NCBI GenBank assembly: GCA_000154345.1
Contig: DS480349.1
Location: 372,001-436,000 of the forward strand
Length of the DNA stretch: 64,000 nucleotides
Source of the DNA: [Clostridium] leptum DSM 753
GTDB lineage: Bacteria; Bacillota; Clostridia; Oscillospirales; Acutalibacteraceae
Direction: 5' to 3'
The notes under the pieces are model-generated. The model was not told where the DNA came from. It ran no database searches and saw only the letters and a list, made by a program, of their open reading frames with translations. Shown here piece after piece: positions 1 to 6,307 of the stretch; positions within the stretch are counted from its first letter, which is position 1; each line of letters begins with the position of its first letter. Position numbers and translations under genes: made by a program.

Positions 1-406
1 CGGCTTTTTTACCGATTTCAAAAGGCATCAGCATCCGTTCCCCACCGAAATCTCCTTTCGCCGCAAAGCAATACTCACAGCGTAGATTACAGTCATGAGC
101 TACATTCAAACACATGGCCTTTACAGGGGCAGCCGTCATCATATCGGCAAACCGCTCATAGGTATCCTCAGAAAATAATAACCCGGCTTTCTTGAGCTCC
201 AAAAGCTCCTGGTAAGCCCCTGTCAGTTCCTCGTTACTATAGCGGCCGGATAAAGAGGCTAGCATCTCCTCTGTCAATTCCGGAGGGAAAAAATCCTCAT
301 TTACATGATCCAGCAAATCAAAAGAGCAATCATCCAAAACATGAACCGCACCGCTGTTGACATCTAGGCAAATTGGAAAACCGTTTAGCTTATATTTATG
401 TATCAT
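1..406 (-). CDS. scfB: SCIFF radical SAM maturase (ScfB), N-terminal part, cut by window edge
   Basis: The 135 residues present start MIHKYKLNGF and end inside the radical SAM domain. Residues about 1-95 form the peptide-recognition region that precedes the core in this family, and the CxxxCxxC motif (Cys106, Cys110, Cys113, in CNLRCEYC) would hold the SAM-binding [4Fe-4S] cluster. In this family (TIGR03974) the enzyme forms thioether bonds from the cysteines of the SCIFF peptide, which is encoded just upstream at 489-626. An ATG at 412 also lies in frame, but GGAGAG sits one base from it and seven bases from the ATG at 406, so 406 is preferred. The C-terminal part with the auxiliary-cluster SPASM/Twitch region lies outside the window. 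Confidence 0.93.
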   Translation of the reverse strand, partial: MIHKYKLNGFPICLDVNSGAVHVLDDCSFDLLDHVNEDFFPPELTEEMLASLSGRYSNEELTGAYQELLELKKAGLLFSEDTYERFADMMTAAPVKAMCLNVAHDCNLRCEYCFAAKGDFGGERMLMPFEIGKKA

Positions 407-442
407 TGCCATACTCTCCAATAAAATAAAATTTGACAAAAG

Positions 443-468
443 TTAAGGGACAGTTTCCTGTCCCTTAA
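443..468 (-). terminator. Stem-loop between scfA and scfB, likely partial terminator
   Basis: A perfect 11-bp inverted repeat (443-453 with 458-468) with a 4-base loop lies between the SCIFF peptide and its maturase. On the minus strand the run CTTTTG follows it, a weak U-tract. A leaky terminator or RNA-stabilising hairpin here would give more precursor than maturase, a common arrangement in peptide-modification operons. The function is inferred. Confidence 0.6.
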
Positions 469-488
469 AAATCTTCAACTTTGAAAAA

Positions 489-626
489 TTACTTCTCACA
501 CTTCTGATTGGCAACGGTGCAAGAGGTTTTGCACGCAGACTGACAGGAAGCCTGACATTCGCCGCAACCACCTTTGACTGCGCTTTCTTTCAGGTTCGCA
601 TTGTTTAAAGTTTTAATATGTTTCAT
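489..626 (-). CDS. scfA: SCIFF ranthipeptide precursor (six cysteines in forty-five)
   Basis: This 45-codon gene begins MKHIKTLNNANL and carries exactly six cysteines in the C-terminal half (Cys21, 24, 28, 32, 36 and 43), including QSACKTSCTVANQKCEK, the hallmark of the SCIFF family (TIGR03973). The N-terminal 20 residues act as leader; the cysteines are donors for thioether crosslinks made by the neighbouring radical SAM enzyme (ranthipeptide class). AAGGATGG lies upstream of the ATG, and a strong promoter lies at 662-690. SCIFF is nearly universal in Clostridia; links to population-density signalling are reported for some species, but its role here is unknown. Confidence 0.96.
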   Translation of the reverse strand: MKHIKTLNNANLKESAVKGGCGECQASCQSACKTSCTVANQKCEK

Positions 627-661
627 GGTAACGCCATCCTTCTTGAAAAGTTCTTTTATTC

Positions 662-690
662 ATTATACCAAGATTTTAGAATAAAAACAA
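662..690 (-). promoter_or_regulatory. Sigma-A promoter of scfA
   Basis: On the minus strand TTGTTT (685-690) is followed by a 17-base spacer and TATAAT (662-667). The spacer ends in TGG, giving an extended -10 element. The start site would lie about 30 bases before the scfA ATG, so scfA has its own strong promoter separate from the TIGR04086 gene upstream. Confidence 0.75.
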
Positions 691-713
691 CATCCAAAAA
701 CAAAAAATAACAA

Positions 714-1127
714 TTATCTTCTTTTTGACTTTTTATTTACGCCGATCACTCCGCCAATTGCACCGGCAATCACCATTAAAAGGCCGCGCAGCAAGGATTG
801 CTGGGTTAAAGGCTCCTGAATCGCCGCTACACTAACCAGCAGCATCAGTAAAAAGAGAAGCAGAGCGGCTAAAAAGCCAAACAACAGCCCGTTTTTCCTG
901 GATATCCGAACACAAAGATACCCACTGAGCAAAGCGCCTAATCCGCAAATCACCAATACGATTTGCTGAATCATCTGATAGGGAATCGATTTTGCGCCCA
1001 TAAAAACGAGAGCGCAGGCAATCAATCCTATCATACAGAAAACAGCGCCGAAACATGCTCCCAATACAATCGCTTTCAAAGCATCCATCATAGGATTTTC
1101 CGCACGAGAAGACTTGTCATATTTCAA
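714..1127 (-). CDS. TIGR04086 family small membrane protein
   Basis: The 137-residue product is almost entirely hydrophobic. A short charged N-terminus is followed by four predicted membrane helices (about residues 16-43, 51-74, 82-103 and 113-129) and a basic KKSKRR tail. It matches the TIGR04086 family, found in Firmicutes next to yajC, and the neighbours here are yajC upstream and the SCIFF pair downstream. No catalytic motif is visible and the function is unknown. Proximity to yajC suggests, but does not show, a link to membrane protein export. Confidence 0.8.
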   Translation of the reverse strand: MKYDKSSRAENPMMDALKAIVLGACFGAVFCMIGLIACALVFMGAKSIPYQMIQQIVLVICGLGALLSGYLCVRISRKNGLLFGFLAALLLFLLMLLVSVAAIQEPLTQQSLLRGLLMVIAGAIGGVIGVNKKSKRR

Positions 1128-1201
1128 ATGCTTCTACCCCCTAAATAATAATCATCCTGTTAGACTATTATTATTCAGGAAGAGAAACGGATATGCTATC
1201 A

Positions 1202-1558
1202 TTATTCCACATCGTCATGAATGGTATCGCAGCTCGCGACGGCCCATCTTTTAACACGTACCTTGCTGCGGTCTACGCCGGTCTCGATTACTAAAGAATC
1301 TGTTTCCTCTTTGATGCTGATCACTTTTCCCATAATACCGCCGATGGTAGTAATGTCATCGCCGACCTGAAGATTTTTTCTCATCTTTTCTTCCTTTTTT
1401 CTCTTCTTGGACTGGGGACGCATCATGAAGAACCACAGCGCGCCGATGACGAGAGCGTAAACCAGAACCATCAAAATGATGCTCCAGGCACCACCGCCGT
1501 TATTAGCTGCCGCCTCCTCTAACGCAAAGCTTTTCACAATAGGACTTACATTTAACAT
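1202..1558 (-). CDS. yajC: Preprotein translocase accessory subunit YajC
   Basis: The 118-residue protein has a short extracytoplasmic N-terminus, one membrane helix at about residues 24-45 ending in FFMMRPQSKKRKKEE, and a cytoplasmic domain with VGDDITTIGGIMGKV. This is the standard YajC layout and length. YajC associates with SecDF-YidC at the Sec translocon. It lies downstream of tgt on the same strand, 69 bases away, as in many bacteria (tgt-yajC). The ATG is preceded by GGAGGTGC. Downstream it is followed by the TIGR04086 gene after a short AT-rich inverted repeat. Confidence 0.95.
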   Translation of the reverse strand: MLNVSPIVKSFALEEAAANNGGGAWSIILMVLVYALVIGALWFFMMRPQSKKRKKEEKMRKNLQVGDDITTIGGIMGKVISIKEETDSLVIETGVDRSKVRVKRWAVASCDTIHDDVE

Positions 1559-1627
1559 TATAAAAAAGCACCTCCACGATTAATAGTTTGATTATAACAA
1601 TAAAACGCCCACGGCGCAAGCATATTT

Positions 1628-2758
1628 TCAGATTCTTAATGCTAAACTTTCCCGATGCTGCCGGTAAAAGGCTTCAAACTGTCCCTGATCCAAAGCAAAT
1701 CGGATTTTTTCCAGCAAGGTATTATAAAAATAAATGTTGTGCATCACAGCCAGGCGCATTCCAAGCATCTCATTAGCCTTGAACAGATGATGAAGATACG
1801 CCCTAGAATAATTTTGGCAGACGGGACAATCGCACGCTTCGTCAATCGGCTGGTCATCTAAAATATATTTCGCGTTATTCAGGTTCCGGATTCCTGCCCA
1901 GGTGAATAGATGTCCGTGACGAGCGTTGCGGCTCGGCATTACGCAGTCAAACAGATCTATTCCCCGATAAACAGCCTCCAAAATATTTACCGGCGTTCCT
2001 ACTCCCATCAAATACCTAGGCTTTTCCTCAGGCATATATGGCTCTACCGCTTCGATAATCCGATACATCTCTTGAGCGGGCTCCCCCACCGCCAAGCCGC
2101 CGATGGCGTATCCGTCTAAATCCAATTCCTCAATCTGCTTCATATGCTCGACTCGAAGATCCTCATAGGTGCTGCCTTGGTTGATTCCAAACAATAGCTG
2201 ATGAGGGTTCAGCGTTCCATCTCTGCTGTTCAGAAGAGACATCTCGCGTTTACACCGGCGAAGCCAGCGGGTGGTCCTAGCAACAGATTTTTTTACATAA
2301 TTGTACTCGGCAGGATTCTCGATACATTCGTCAAATGCCATGGCAATCGTAGAGGCCAAATTGGATTGGATATGCATACTTTCCTCAGGCCCCATAAATA
2401 TTTTTCTTCCATCGATGTGGGAAGCGAAGGTGACGCCCTCTTCCTTAATATTCCGCAAAGAGGCCAAGGAAAACACCTGAAAGCCGCCGCTGTCTGTTAG
2501 AACAGGGCCCTCCCATCGGGTAAACTTCCGGATTCCTCCAAGCTCCTTGACCACCTTATCTCCTGGACGCAGATGAAGATGATACGTATTACAAAGCTGA
2601 ACCTGACACTTTAACTCCTTTAAATCCAAAGCAGAAACAGCTCCGCGGATCGCCCCACAGGTAGCCACATTCATAAACGCCGGTGTTTGTATCGTACCAT
2701 GCACGGTGGAAAAGGCGCCCCGCCTAGCGCGGCCCTCTTTCCGTTTTAATTCATACAT
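1628..2758 (-). CDS. tgt: tRNA-guanine transglycosylase (queuine tRNA-ribosyltransferase)
   Basis: Tgt exchanges the wobble guanine at position 34 of GUN-anticodon tRNAs for the queuosine precursor preQ1. The 376-residue length is typical. Visible signatures are DSGGFQVFSL (general acid/base Asp), GGLAVGE, the LFDCVMPSRNARHG segment with the nucleophilic Asp, and the C-terminal zinc site CDCPVCQNYSRAYLHHL. The partner enzyme QueA is encoded in the same window at 11173-12198, but not in the same operon. The gene precedes yajC. Confidence 0.97.
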   Translation of the reverse strand: MYELKRKEGRARRGAFSTVHGTIQTPAFMNVATCGAIRGAVSALDLKELKCQVQLCNTYHLHLRPGDKVVKELGGIRKFTRWEGPVLTDSGGFQVFSLASLRNIKEEGVTFASHIDGRKIFMGPEESMHIQSNLASTIAMAFDECIENPAEYNYVKKSVARTTRWLRRCKREMSLLNSRDGTLNPHQLLFGINQGSTYEDLRVEHMKQIEELDLDGYAIGGLAVGEPAQEMYRIIEAVEPYMPEEKPRYLMGVGTPVNILEAVYRGIDLFDCVMPSRNARHGHLFTWAGIRNLNNAKYILDDQPIDEACDCPVCQNYSRAYLHHLFKANEMLGMRLAVMHNIYFYNTLLEKIRFALDQGQFEAFYRQHRESLALRI

Positions 2759-2849
2759 AAACGCACCTCAAAAATAATCAATCGCATAACGGTTTTATTA
2801 TAAACGTTTCTGTAAGTTCCGTCAATAAAAAGACGGTTTACCGGTATTC

Positions 2850-2892
2850 AAAAACGTCAAAAAGGCCGCCTGGCCAGGCAGCCTTTTTGACA
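2850..2892 (-). terminator. Rho-independent terminator after the flavodoxin gene
   Basis: Arms GTCAAAAAGGC (2856-2866) and GCCTTTTTGAC (2881-2891) enclose a further GCCTG/CAGGC stem. Read on the minus strand, the hairpin ends with a T-rich run. It lies about 60 bases past the flavodoxin stop codon. The A-tract and T-tract on the two arms would also let it act in the other direction. Confidence 0.85.
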
Positions 2893-2952
2893 GTGACAAG
2901 AAAATGAAAATTTGTATGCGAAATAACTTGTAAGCAAATTTAATTAAGTGTT

Positions 2953-3381
2953 TTAGGCGTTTGCCAAAGCGGCACCCATAGCCTTGCAGGCTTCGACAGC
3001 CTCATCATCGGGAGCTTCGTTTGCAATCACAAAATCACAAATCAAATTAGCTCCAGCCTCGTGACAGACGGATTCCCAATTTCTCATCCATTCACCGTCG
3101 CCCCAGCCGTAGGACCCGAACAAAGCGATTTTTTTATCCCTAAGCTCACCTTCAACGGAAGAAAACATGGGCTGAAATTCAGATTCTTCCAATTCCTCAG
3201 CGCCCATAGAAGGACATCCGAAAGCAACGGCATCGGCATGATTAAAGTCCTCCAGTGAAAAACCAGACGCAGTATAGAGAACAGCGTCAGCACCGGCATT
3301 CTTGGCCCCTTCCAAAACGGCGTTAGCCATCGCCTCCGTGTTTCCCGTTCCACTCCAATATACAACAGCAATTTTACTCAT
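2953..3381 (-). CDS. Flavodoxin
   Basis: The 142-residue protein has the short-chain flavodoxin layout. The N-terminal FMN-phosphate loop reads WSGTGNTEAMA after the first beta strand, the second flavin loop contains GCPSMGAEE, and the third contains FGSYGWGDGEWM. Flavodoxin is a soluble one-electron carrier that replaces ferredoxin under iron limitation. Met at 3381 is chosen because AAAGGATG lies at the right distance; in-frame upstream codons run into DUF3793 and lack a site. It lies 29 bases downstream of the DUF3793 gene and shares its promoter, which carries candidate iron-repressor boxes. Confidence 0.95.
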   Translation of the reverse strand: MSKIAVVYWSGTGNTEAMANAVLEGAKNAGADAVLYTASGFSLEDFNHADAVAFGCPSMGAEELEESEFQPMFSSVEGELRDKKIALFGSYGWGDGEWMRNWESVCHEAGANLICDFVIANEAPDDEAVEACKAMGAALANA

Positions 3382-3410
3382 GAAAATCATCCTTTCAGTT
3401 TTATTCTCAA

Positions 3411-3962
3411 TTAAGCCGCTACTGTCAATTTCAAAATTGAAACGCCCCGCAAAAAGCAATCGCAGTAAACCGAAGTGCATTTTTTATATTTTTGAAAAAG
3501 CTTTTTACAAGCCGTCTCATCAGAATAAACCTTCCAGCAACCGCAATATTTGCAGTTTTTTCCTTTGTTTTCAATAAACCCAATAACATCTTCAAAGGGA
3601 TAGCTTAAAAACAAACCGATTTCGTGAGGGAAAGCGCCCTTTTCTTTAGTTCGTCTAGATAATAAGGCGATCGATTGTTCAGGATCCCGGGGGTCATATC
3701 CGATGGACTCTAAAAATTCAGAAATATTGGGGCTTGCCCAATCCTGTTTTAGCTTATCCGCCCGATAGACATAAACAAGCGATTTTCCTCGGCCAGAGCT
3801 TAATATTGTCATTCTTACCCCTTTTTCCCAGCACCGTTCATTCCAATGCTTTATTCTCTCTAGAAGATAATCTAACGATAAATAGGAATAATTGAACAAG
3901 CTGCCAGACTTCAATCCAGCCAAAGTTGGCGCACAATACCGCACCAAAGCTTCTTCCAGCAT
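3411..3962 (-). CDS. DUF3793 family protein
   Basis: The 183-residue protein begins MLEEALVRYCAPTLAGLKSG, typical of DUF3793, a Clostridia family often found beside flavodoxin or ferrous-iron transport genes. It is predicted to be soluble. The C-terminal third is cysteine rich (NCKYCGCW, then CKK, KKCTSVYCDCF), with spacing that could bind metal or a cluster. It is the first gene of a two-gene operon with flavodoxin and sits behind a consensus promoter carrying two TTAG-N6-CTAA boxes. The biochemical function is unknown; a role in iron-limited physiology is inferred from context. Confidence 0.8.
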   Translation of the reverse strand: MLEEALVRYCAPTLAGLKSGSLFNYSYLSLDYLLERIKHWNERCWEKGVRMTILSSGRGKSLVYVYRADKLKQDWASPNISEFLESIGYDPRDPEQSIALLSRRTKEKGAFPHEIGLFLSYPFEDVIGFIENKGKNCKYCGCWKVYSDETACKKLFQKYKKCTSVYCDCFLRGVSILKLTVAA

Positions 3963-3987
3963 AAACGCTCTCCTTTAACGCTTTATA

Positions 3988-4067
3988 TTAGTCGAAACTA
4001 ACCCGCTTTCCTAATAAAAACTATATGATATATAAATTAAATCGTTTTCGAGGTTAGGCAAAACTAA
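3988..4067 (-). promoter_or_regulatory. Two TTAG-N6-CTAA boxes, candidate DtxR/IdeR-type iron operators
   Basis: Boxes lie at 3988-4001 (TTAGTCGAAACTAA) and 4054-4067 (TTAGGCAAAACTAA), 66 bases apart and in the same orientation, with a shared AAACTAAC. On the minus strand the promoter-proximal box reads TTAGTTTTGCCTAACCT, which matches 14 of 17 bases of the DtxR/IdeR consensus as I recall it. That box begins about 12 bases past the -10 element, so a bound repressor would cover the start site. The second box is in the leader. Confidence 0.55.
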
Positions 4068-4078
4068 CTACGTGACTA

Positions 4079-4107
4079 AGTATAGCAGGAGCTCTCCCTC
4101 TTGTCAA
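4079..4107 (-). promoter_or_regulatory. Consensus sigma-A promoter of the DUF3793-flavodoxin operon
   Basis: Minus-strand TTGACA (4102-4107), a 17-base spacer and TATACT (4079-4084). The predicted start near 4072 gives a leader of roughly 110 bases that contains both iron-box candidates. Confidence 0.8.
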
Positions 4108-4122
4108 CACTTTCGCAGTATC

Positions 4123-4353
4123 TTACCGTCGGCTAAAATTTTCTAGTTCATCGATCTCTTGGAGATATCGGCTTTTGATACATTGAGAGGTTTTGCCGCT
4201 GATATCATTCAAATACTGTTTTTTATCTATCCCCAGTGTTTTTATAAAAGAGGAATACCGCGCAAACGATTGCAAAGCTTTATCATCTGATTGCGGTCTG
4301 ATTCCGCAACCTAAAATAACTTGTTTTGTTAGATTTTGTTGGTGGAAAACCAC
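4123..4353 (-). CDS. Possible small protein of unknown function (76 aa)
   Basis: An open frame of 76 codons begins with GTG and ends 16 bases before the -35 element of the flavodoxin operon. The predicted protein is hydrophilic, with no membrane helix or motif I recognise. No good ribosome binding site precedes the GTG, and the start lies inside the region that should hold the promoter of the divergent XRE-AbrB gene. It may be a real small gene, a decayed gene fragment or chance. Confidence 0.25.
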   Translation of the reverse strand: MVFHQQNLTKQVILGCGIRPQSDDKALQSFARYSSFIKTLGIDKKQYLNDISGKTSQCIKSRYLQEIDELENFSRR

Positions 4354-4370
4354 TTAGGAATGGCTATAAT
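4343..4370 (+). promoter_or_regulatory. Probable promoter of the XRE-AbrB/ABC operon
   Basis: TATAAT at 4365-4370 lies just before the AGGAGG of the regulator gene. The -35 element is poor (TGGAAA at 4343-4348, 16-base spacer). The transcript would begin only a few bases before the ribosome binding site. The promoter is close enough to the regulator for autoregulation. Confidence 0.45.
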
Positions 4371-4393
4371 GTAGATTAGGAGGTATGAAATAT

Positions 4394-4873
4394 ATGAAAA
4401 ATAGGAATTTTTGTATTTCTAGGAATCTAACTGTCCTACGGCAGATACACAAATACTCCCAAGAGGAGGTCGCTGAGAAAATTGGGGTTTCCCGGCAAGC
4501 GGTGGCAAAATGGGAATCCGGTGAAACTGCTCCTGATCTTATTAACTGCGACGCTTTGGCGGAATTATATAATGTTTCCGTAGACGATTTAATCCACTTT
4601 GACCAGTCTAAAGAAAAGATTGAGATCCCGCCGAAAGGAAAACATATTTTTGGAACGGTAAAGGTTGGAGAGCGCGGACAAATTGTCCTTCCCAAAAAGG
4701 CAAGGGATATTTTTCATATTAAGCCCGGTGATCTTCTGGTTGTTCTTGGTGATGAAGATCCGGAACGAGCTGGAATCGCCTTAGTCCATGGAGATTCCTT
4801 TCTGAAATCCATGGAGTTTCTGCAAAAAGCTGTTCGCCCGGCCGAGGCCGACAAGGAGGATAACAATCTATGA
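4394..4873 (+). CDS. XRE-AbrB fusion transcriptional regulator
   Basis: About 159 residues. The N-terminal part is an HTH of the Cro/CI (XRE) type (LRQIHKYSQEEVAEKIGVSR followed by QAVAKWESG). The C-terminal half is an AbrB/SpoVT swapped-hairpin DNA-binding fold (VGERGQIVLPKKARDIF then HIKPGDLLVVLGD). The two joined domains imply DNA binding at both ends. The ATG at 4394 is preferred over that at 4385 because AGGAGG ends one or two bases before 4385 and ten before 4394. Its stop overlaps the start of the ABC ATPase (ATGA), so it is the local regulator of that exporter. Confidence 0.88.
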   Translation: MKNRNFCISRNLTVLRQIHKYSQEEVAEKIGVSRQAVAKWESGETAPDLINCDALAELYNVSVDDLIHFDQSKEKIEIPPKGKHIFGTVKVGERGQIVLPKKARDIFHIKPGDLLVVLGDEDPERAGIALVHGDSFLKSMEFLQKAVRPAEADKEDNNL

Positions 4874-5625
4874 AATTGCTTTCTGTCAATCATCTGTCGA
4901 AACGCTATCCGGGATTTGCGCTGCAGCAGGTTTCTTTCTCAGTATATCCCGGGCGGATTATGGGGCTGATTGGAAAAAACGGCGCTGGAAAAAGTACAAC
5001 CCTGAAATCGATTCTCAATATGGTGCATCCTGATTCCGGTGATGTCAAAATGTTTGGTATGGATTTCTATCAGCATGAAAAGGAATGTAAACAGCAAATC
5101 GGAGTGGTATTCGGCGGGGTCGATTTTTACCCTTTGAAAAAGCTTTCCTCTATTACAGCGGTTACTCGTCGGTTTTATAGCGCCTGGGATCAGGAAAAAT
5201 ACGAGCACTATCTTAAGCTTTTCGATTTGGACGATGAAAAAAAATTTAAAGAGCTTTCCAATGGCATGAAAGTTAAATATTTATTGTCTTTGGCTCTTTC
5301 CCATCATGCGAAACTGCTGATTCTCGACGAACCTACCAGCGGATTGGACCCGGTTTCGAGAGATGAGCTTCTGCATATTTTCAAAAGAATCACAGCGGAT
5401 AAAGCCCGAGCGATTTTGTTTTCTACGCACATCACCTCAGATTTAGACCGATGCGCCGACGATATTACTTACATTCAAAATGGTAATGTATTAAAAAGCG
5501 CGGATAAAGATACCTTTCTCCGCTCCTTCGACCATTTAAGGACATCAGAGGATAAACAGCCTCTAACCTTGGAAGAAATTATGCTGAGGACAGAGAGGAG
5601 TGATTTTGATGAAACTGCTTTATAA
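4870..5625 (+). CDS. ABC transporter ATP-binding protein
   Basis: The 251-residue nucleotide-binding domain shows Walker A GKNGAGKSTT, a signature region degenerate to ELSNGMKVK instead of LSGGQ, Walker B LLILDEPTSGLDP, and the switch His in FSTHI. The NGMKVK form of the signature occurs in small ABC-2 exporters of the YhcH/SkfE-like group. The start overlaps the regulator stop by four bases, and the 3' end overlaps the permease by 17 bases. The exported substrate is not apparent. Confidence 0.92.
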   Translation: MKLLSVNHLSKRYPGFALQQVSFSVYPGRIMGLIGKNGAGKSTTLKSILNMVHPDSGDVKMFGMDFYQHEKECKQQIGVVFGGVDFYPLKKLSSITAVTRRFYSAWDQEKYEHYLKLFDLDDEKKFKELSNGMKVKYLLSLALSHHAKLLILDEPTSGLDPVSRDELLHIFKRITADKARAILFSTHITSDLDRCADDITYIQNGNVLKSADKDTFLRSFDHLRTSEDKQPLTLEEIMLRTERSDFDETAL

Positions 5626-6247
5626 AGAATTTGCTTTGGCCGCCCACCCTTCCCTGTTTATTTTTACTTTTCTCGGATGCCTGGTGATCGTTCCGGCTTA
5701 TCCATATTCAGTGATTTTTATGTTTGGCTGTCTTGCGCCATTTATTACGTTTATGTTCGCAAGAGAGAATAACGACGCTTGGTTTACCGCTATATTGCCG
5801 GTAAAAAAACGGGAAACCGTCAAAGCGAAATGTATGTTGATTATTGCCGTCCAATTAGGTCAGCTAATTATCTCAGTCCCTTTCGCTGTTCTAAGGAATA
5901 TTTTGTCCATACCGAATAATCCGGTTGGCATGGATGCCACTGTCGGCTGGTATGGGTTTGGATTCATAATATTCTCGGTATTCGATCTGGTATTCTTCCC
6001 TACGTATTATAAGTCAGGATACAAGGCGGGAAAAGCATTTTTACTGGCGATGATACCAGTGGCTTTATTAATGGCTTTTACCGAGGGAATTATCTATGTT
6101 CCTCACCTTTCCTGGCTGGACAGCAGCGATCCAGAAAGCTTGCTCCGACAGCTTCCGGTCTTGGGAGCGGGTATTCTTATATATGTCGTCAGCGTTTTTT
6201 CAGCGTATCATATTGCGGTCAAACGGTATGAAAATGTAAATCTATAG
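5609..6247 (+). CDS. ABC-2 type permease subunit
   Basis: The 212-residue membrane protein has about six hydrophobic segments (first near residues 15-50, last near 180-200) and no catalytic motif. It is translationally coupled to the ATPase. AGGAG lies eight bases before the ATG at 5609; an upstream GTG at 5600 would place that site against the start, so 5609 is chosen. Together with the ATPase it forms a small exporter or membrane-remodelling complex controlled by the XRE-AbrB protein. It is followed directly by a terminator. Confidence 0.85.
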   Translation: MKLLYKEFALAAHPSLFIFTFLGCLVIVPAYPYSVIFMFGCLAPFITFMFARENNDAWFTAILPVKKRETVKAKCMLIIAVQLGQLIISVPFAVLRNILSIPNNPVGMDATVGWYGFGFIIFSVFDLVFFPTYYKSGYKAGKAFLLAMIPVALLMAFTEGIIYVPHLSWLDSSDPESLLRQLPVLGAGILIYVVSVFSAYHIAVKRYENVNL

Positions 6248-6258
6248 GAAAATTAGAA

Positions 6259-6290
6259 CCCCCCGGCTCTCAAAGCTGGGGGATACGTTT
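6259..6290. terminator. Bidirectional terminator between convergent transporter operons
   Basis: A 9-bp GC-rich stem (6260-6268 with 6274-6282, one G-U pair) and 5-base loop lie between the plus-strand ABC-2 operon and the minus-strand Bce operon. The plus side is followed by ATACGTTTTATTTG. Both operons end within 50 bases of it. Confidence 0.75.
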
Positions 6291-6307
6291 TATTTGTTAT
6301 GCTTCCT

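Noticed and set aside
1144..1178. AT-rich inverted repeat between yajC and the TIGR04086 gene
   Set aside because: Nine AT pairs without a U-tract make a very weak hairpin; not called as a terminator.
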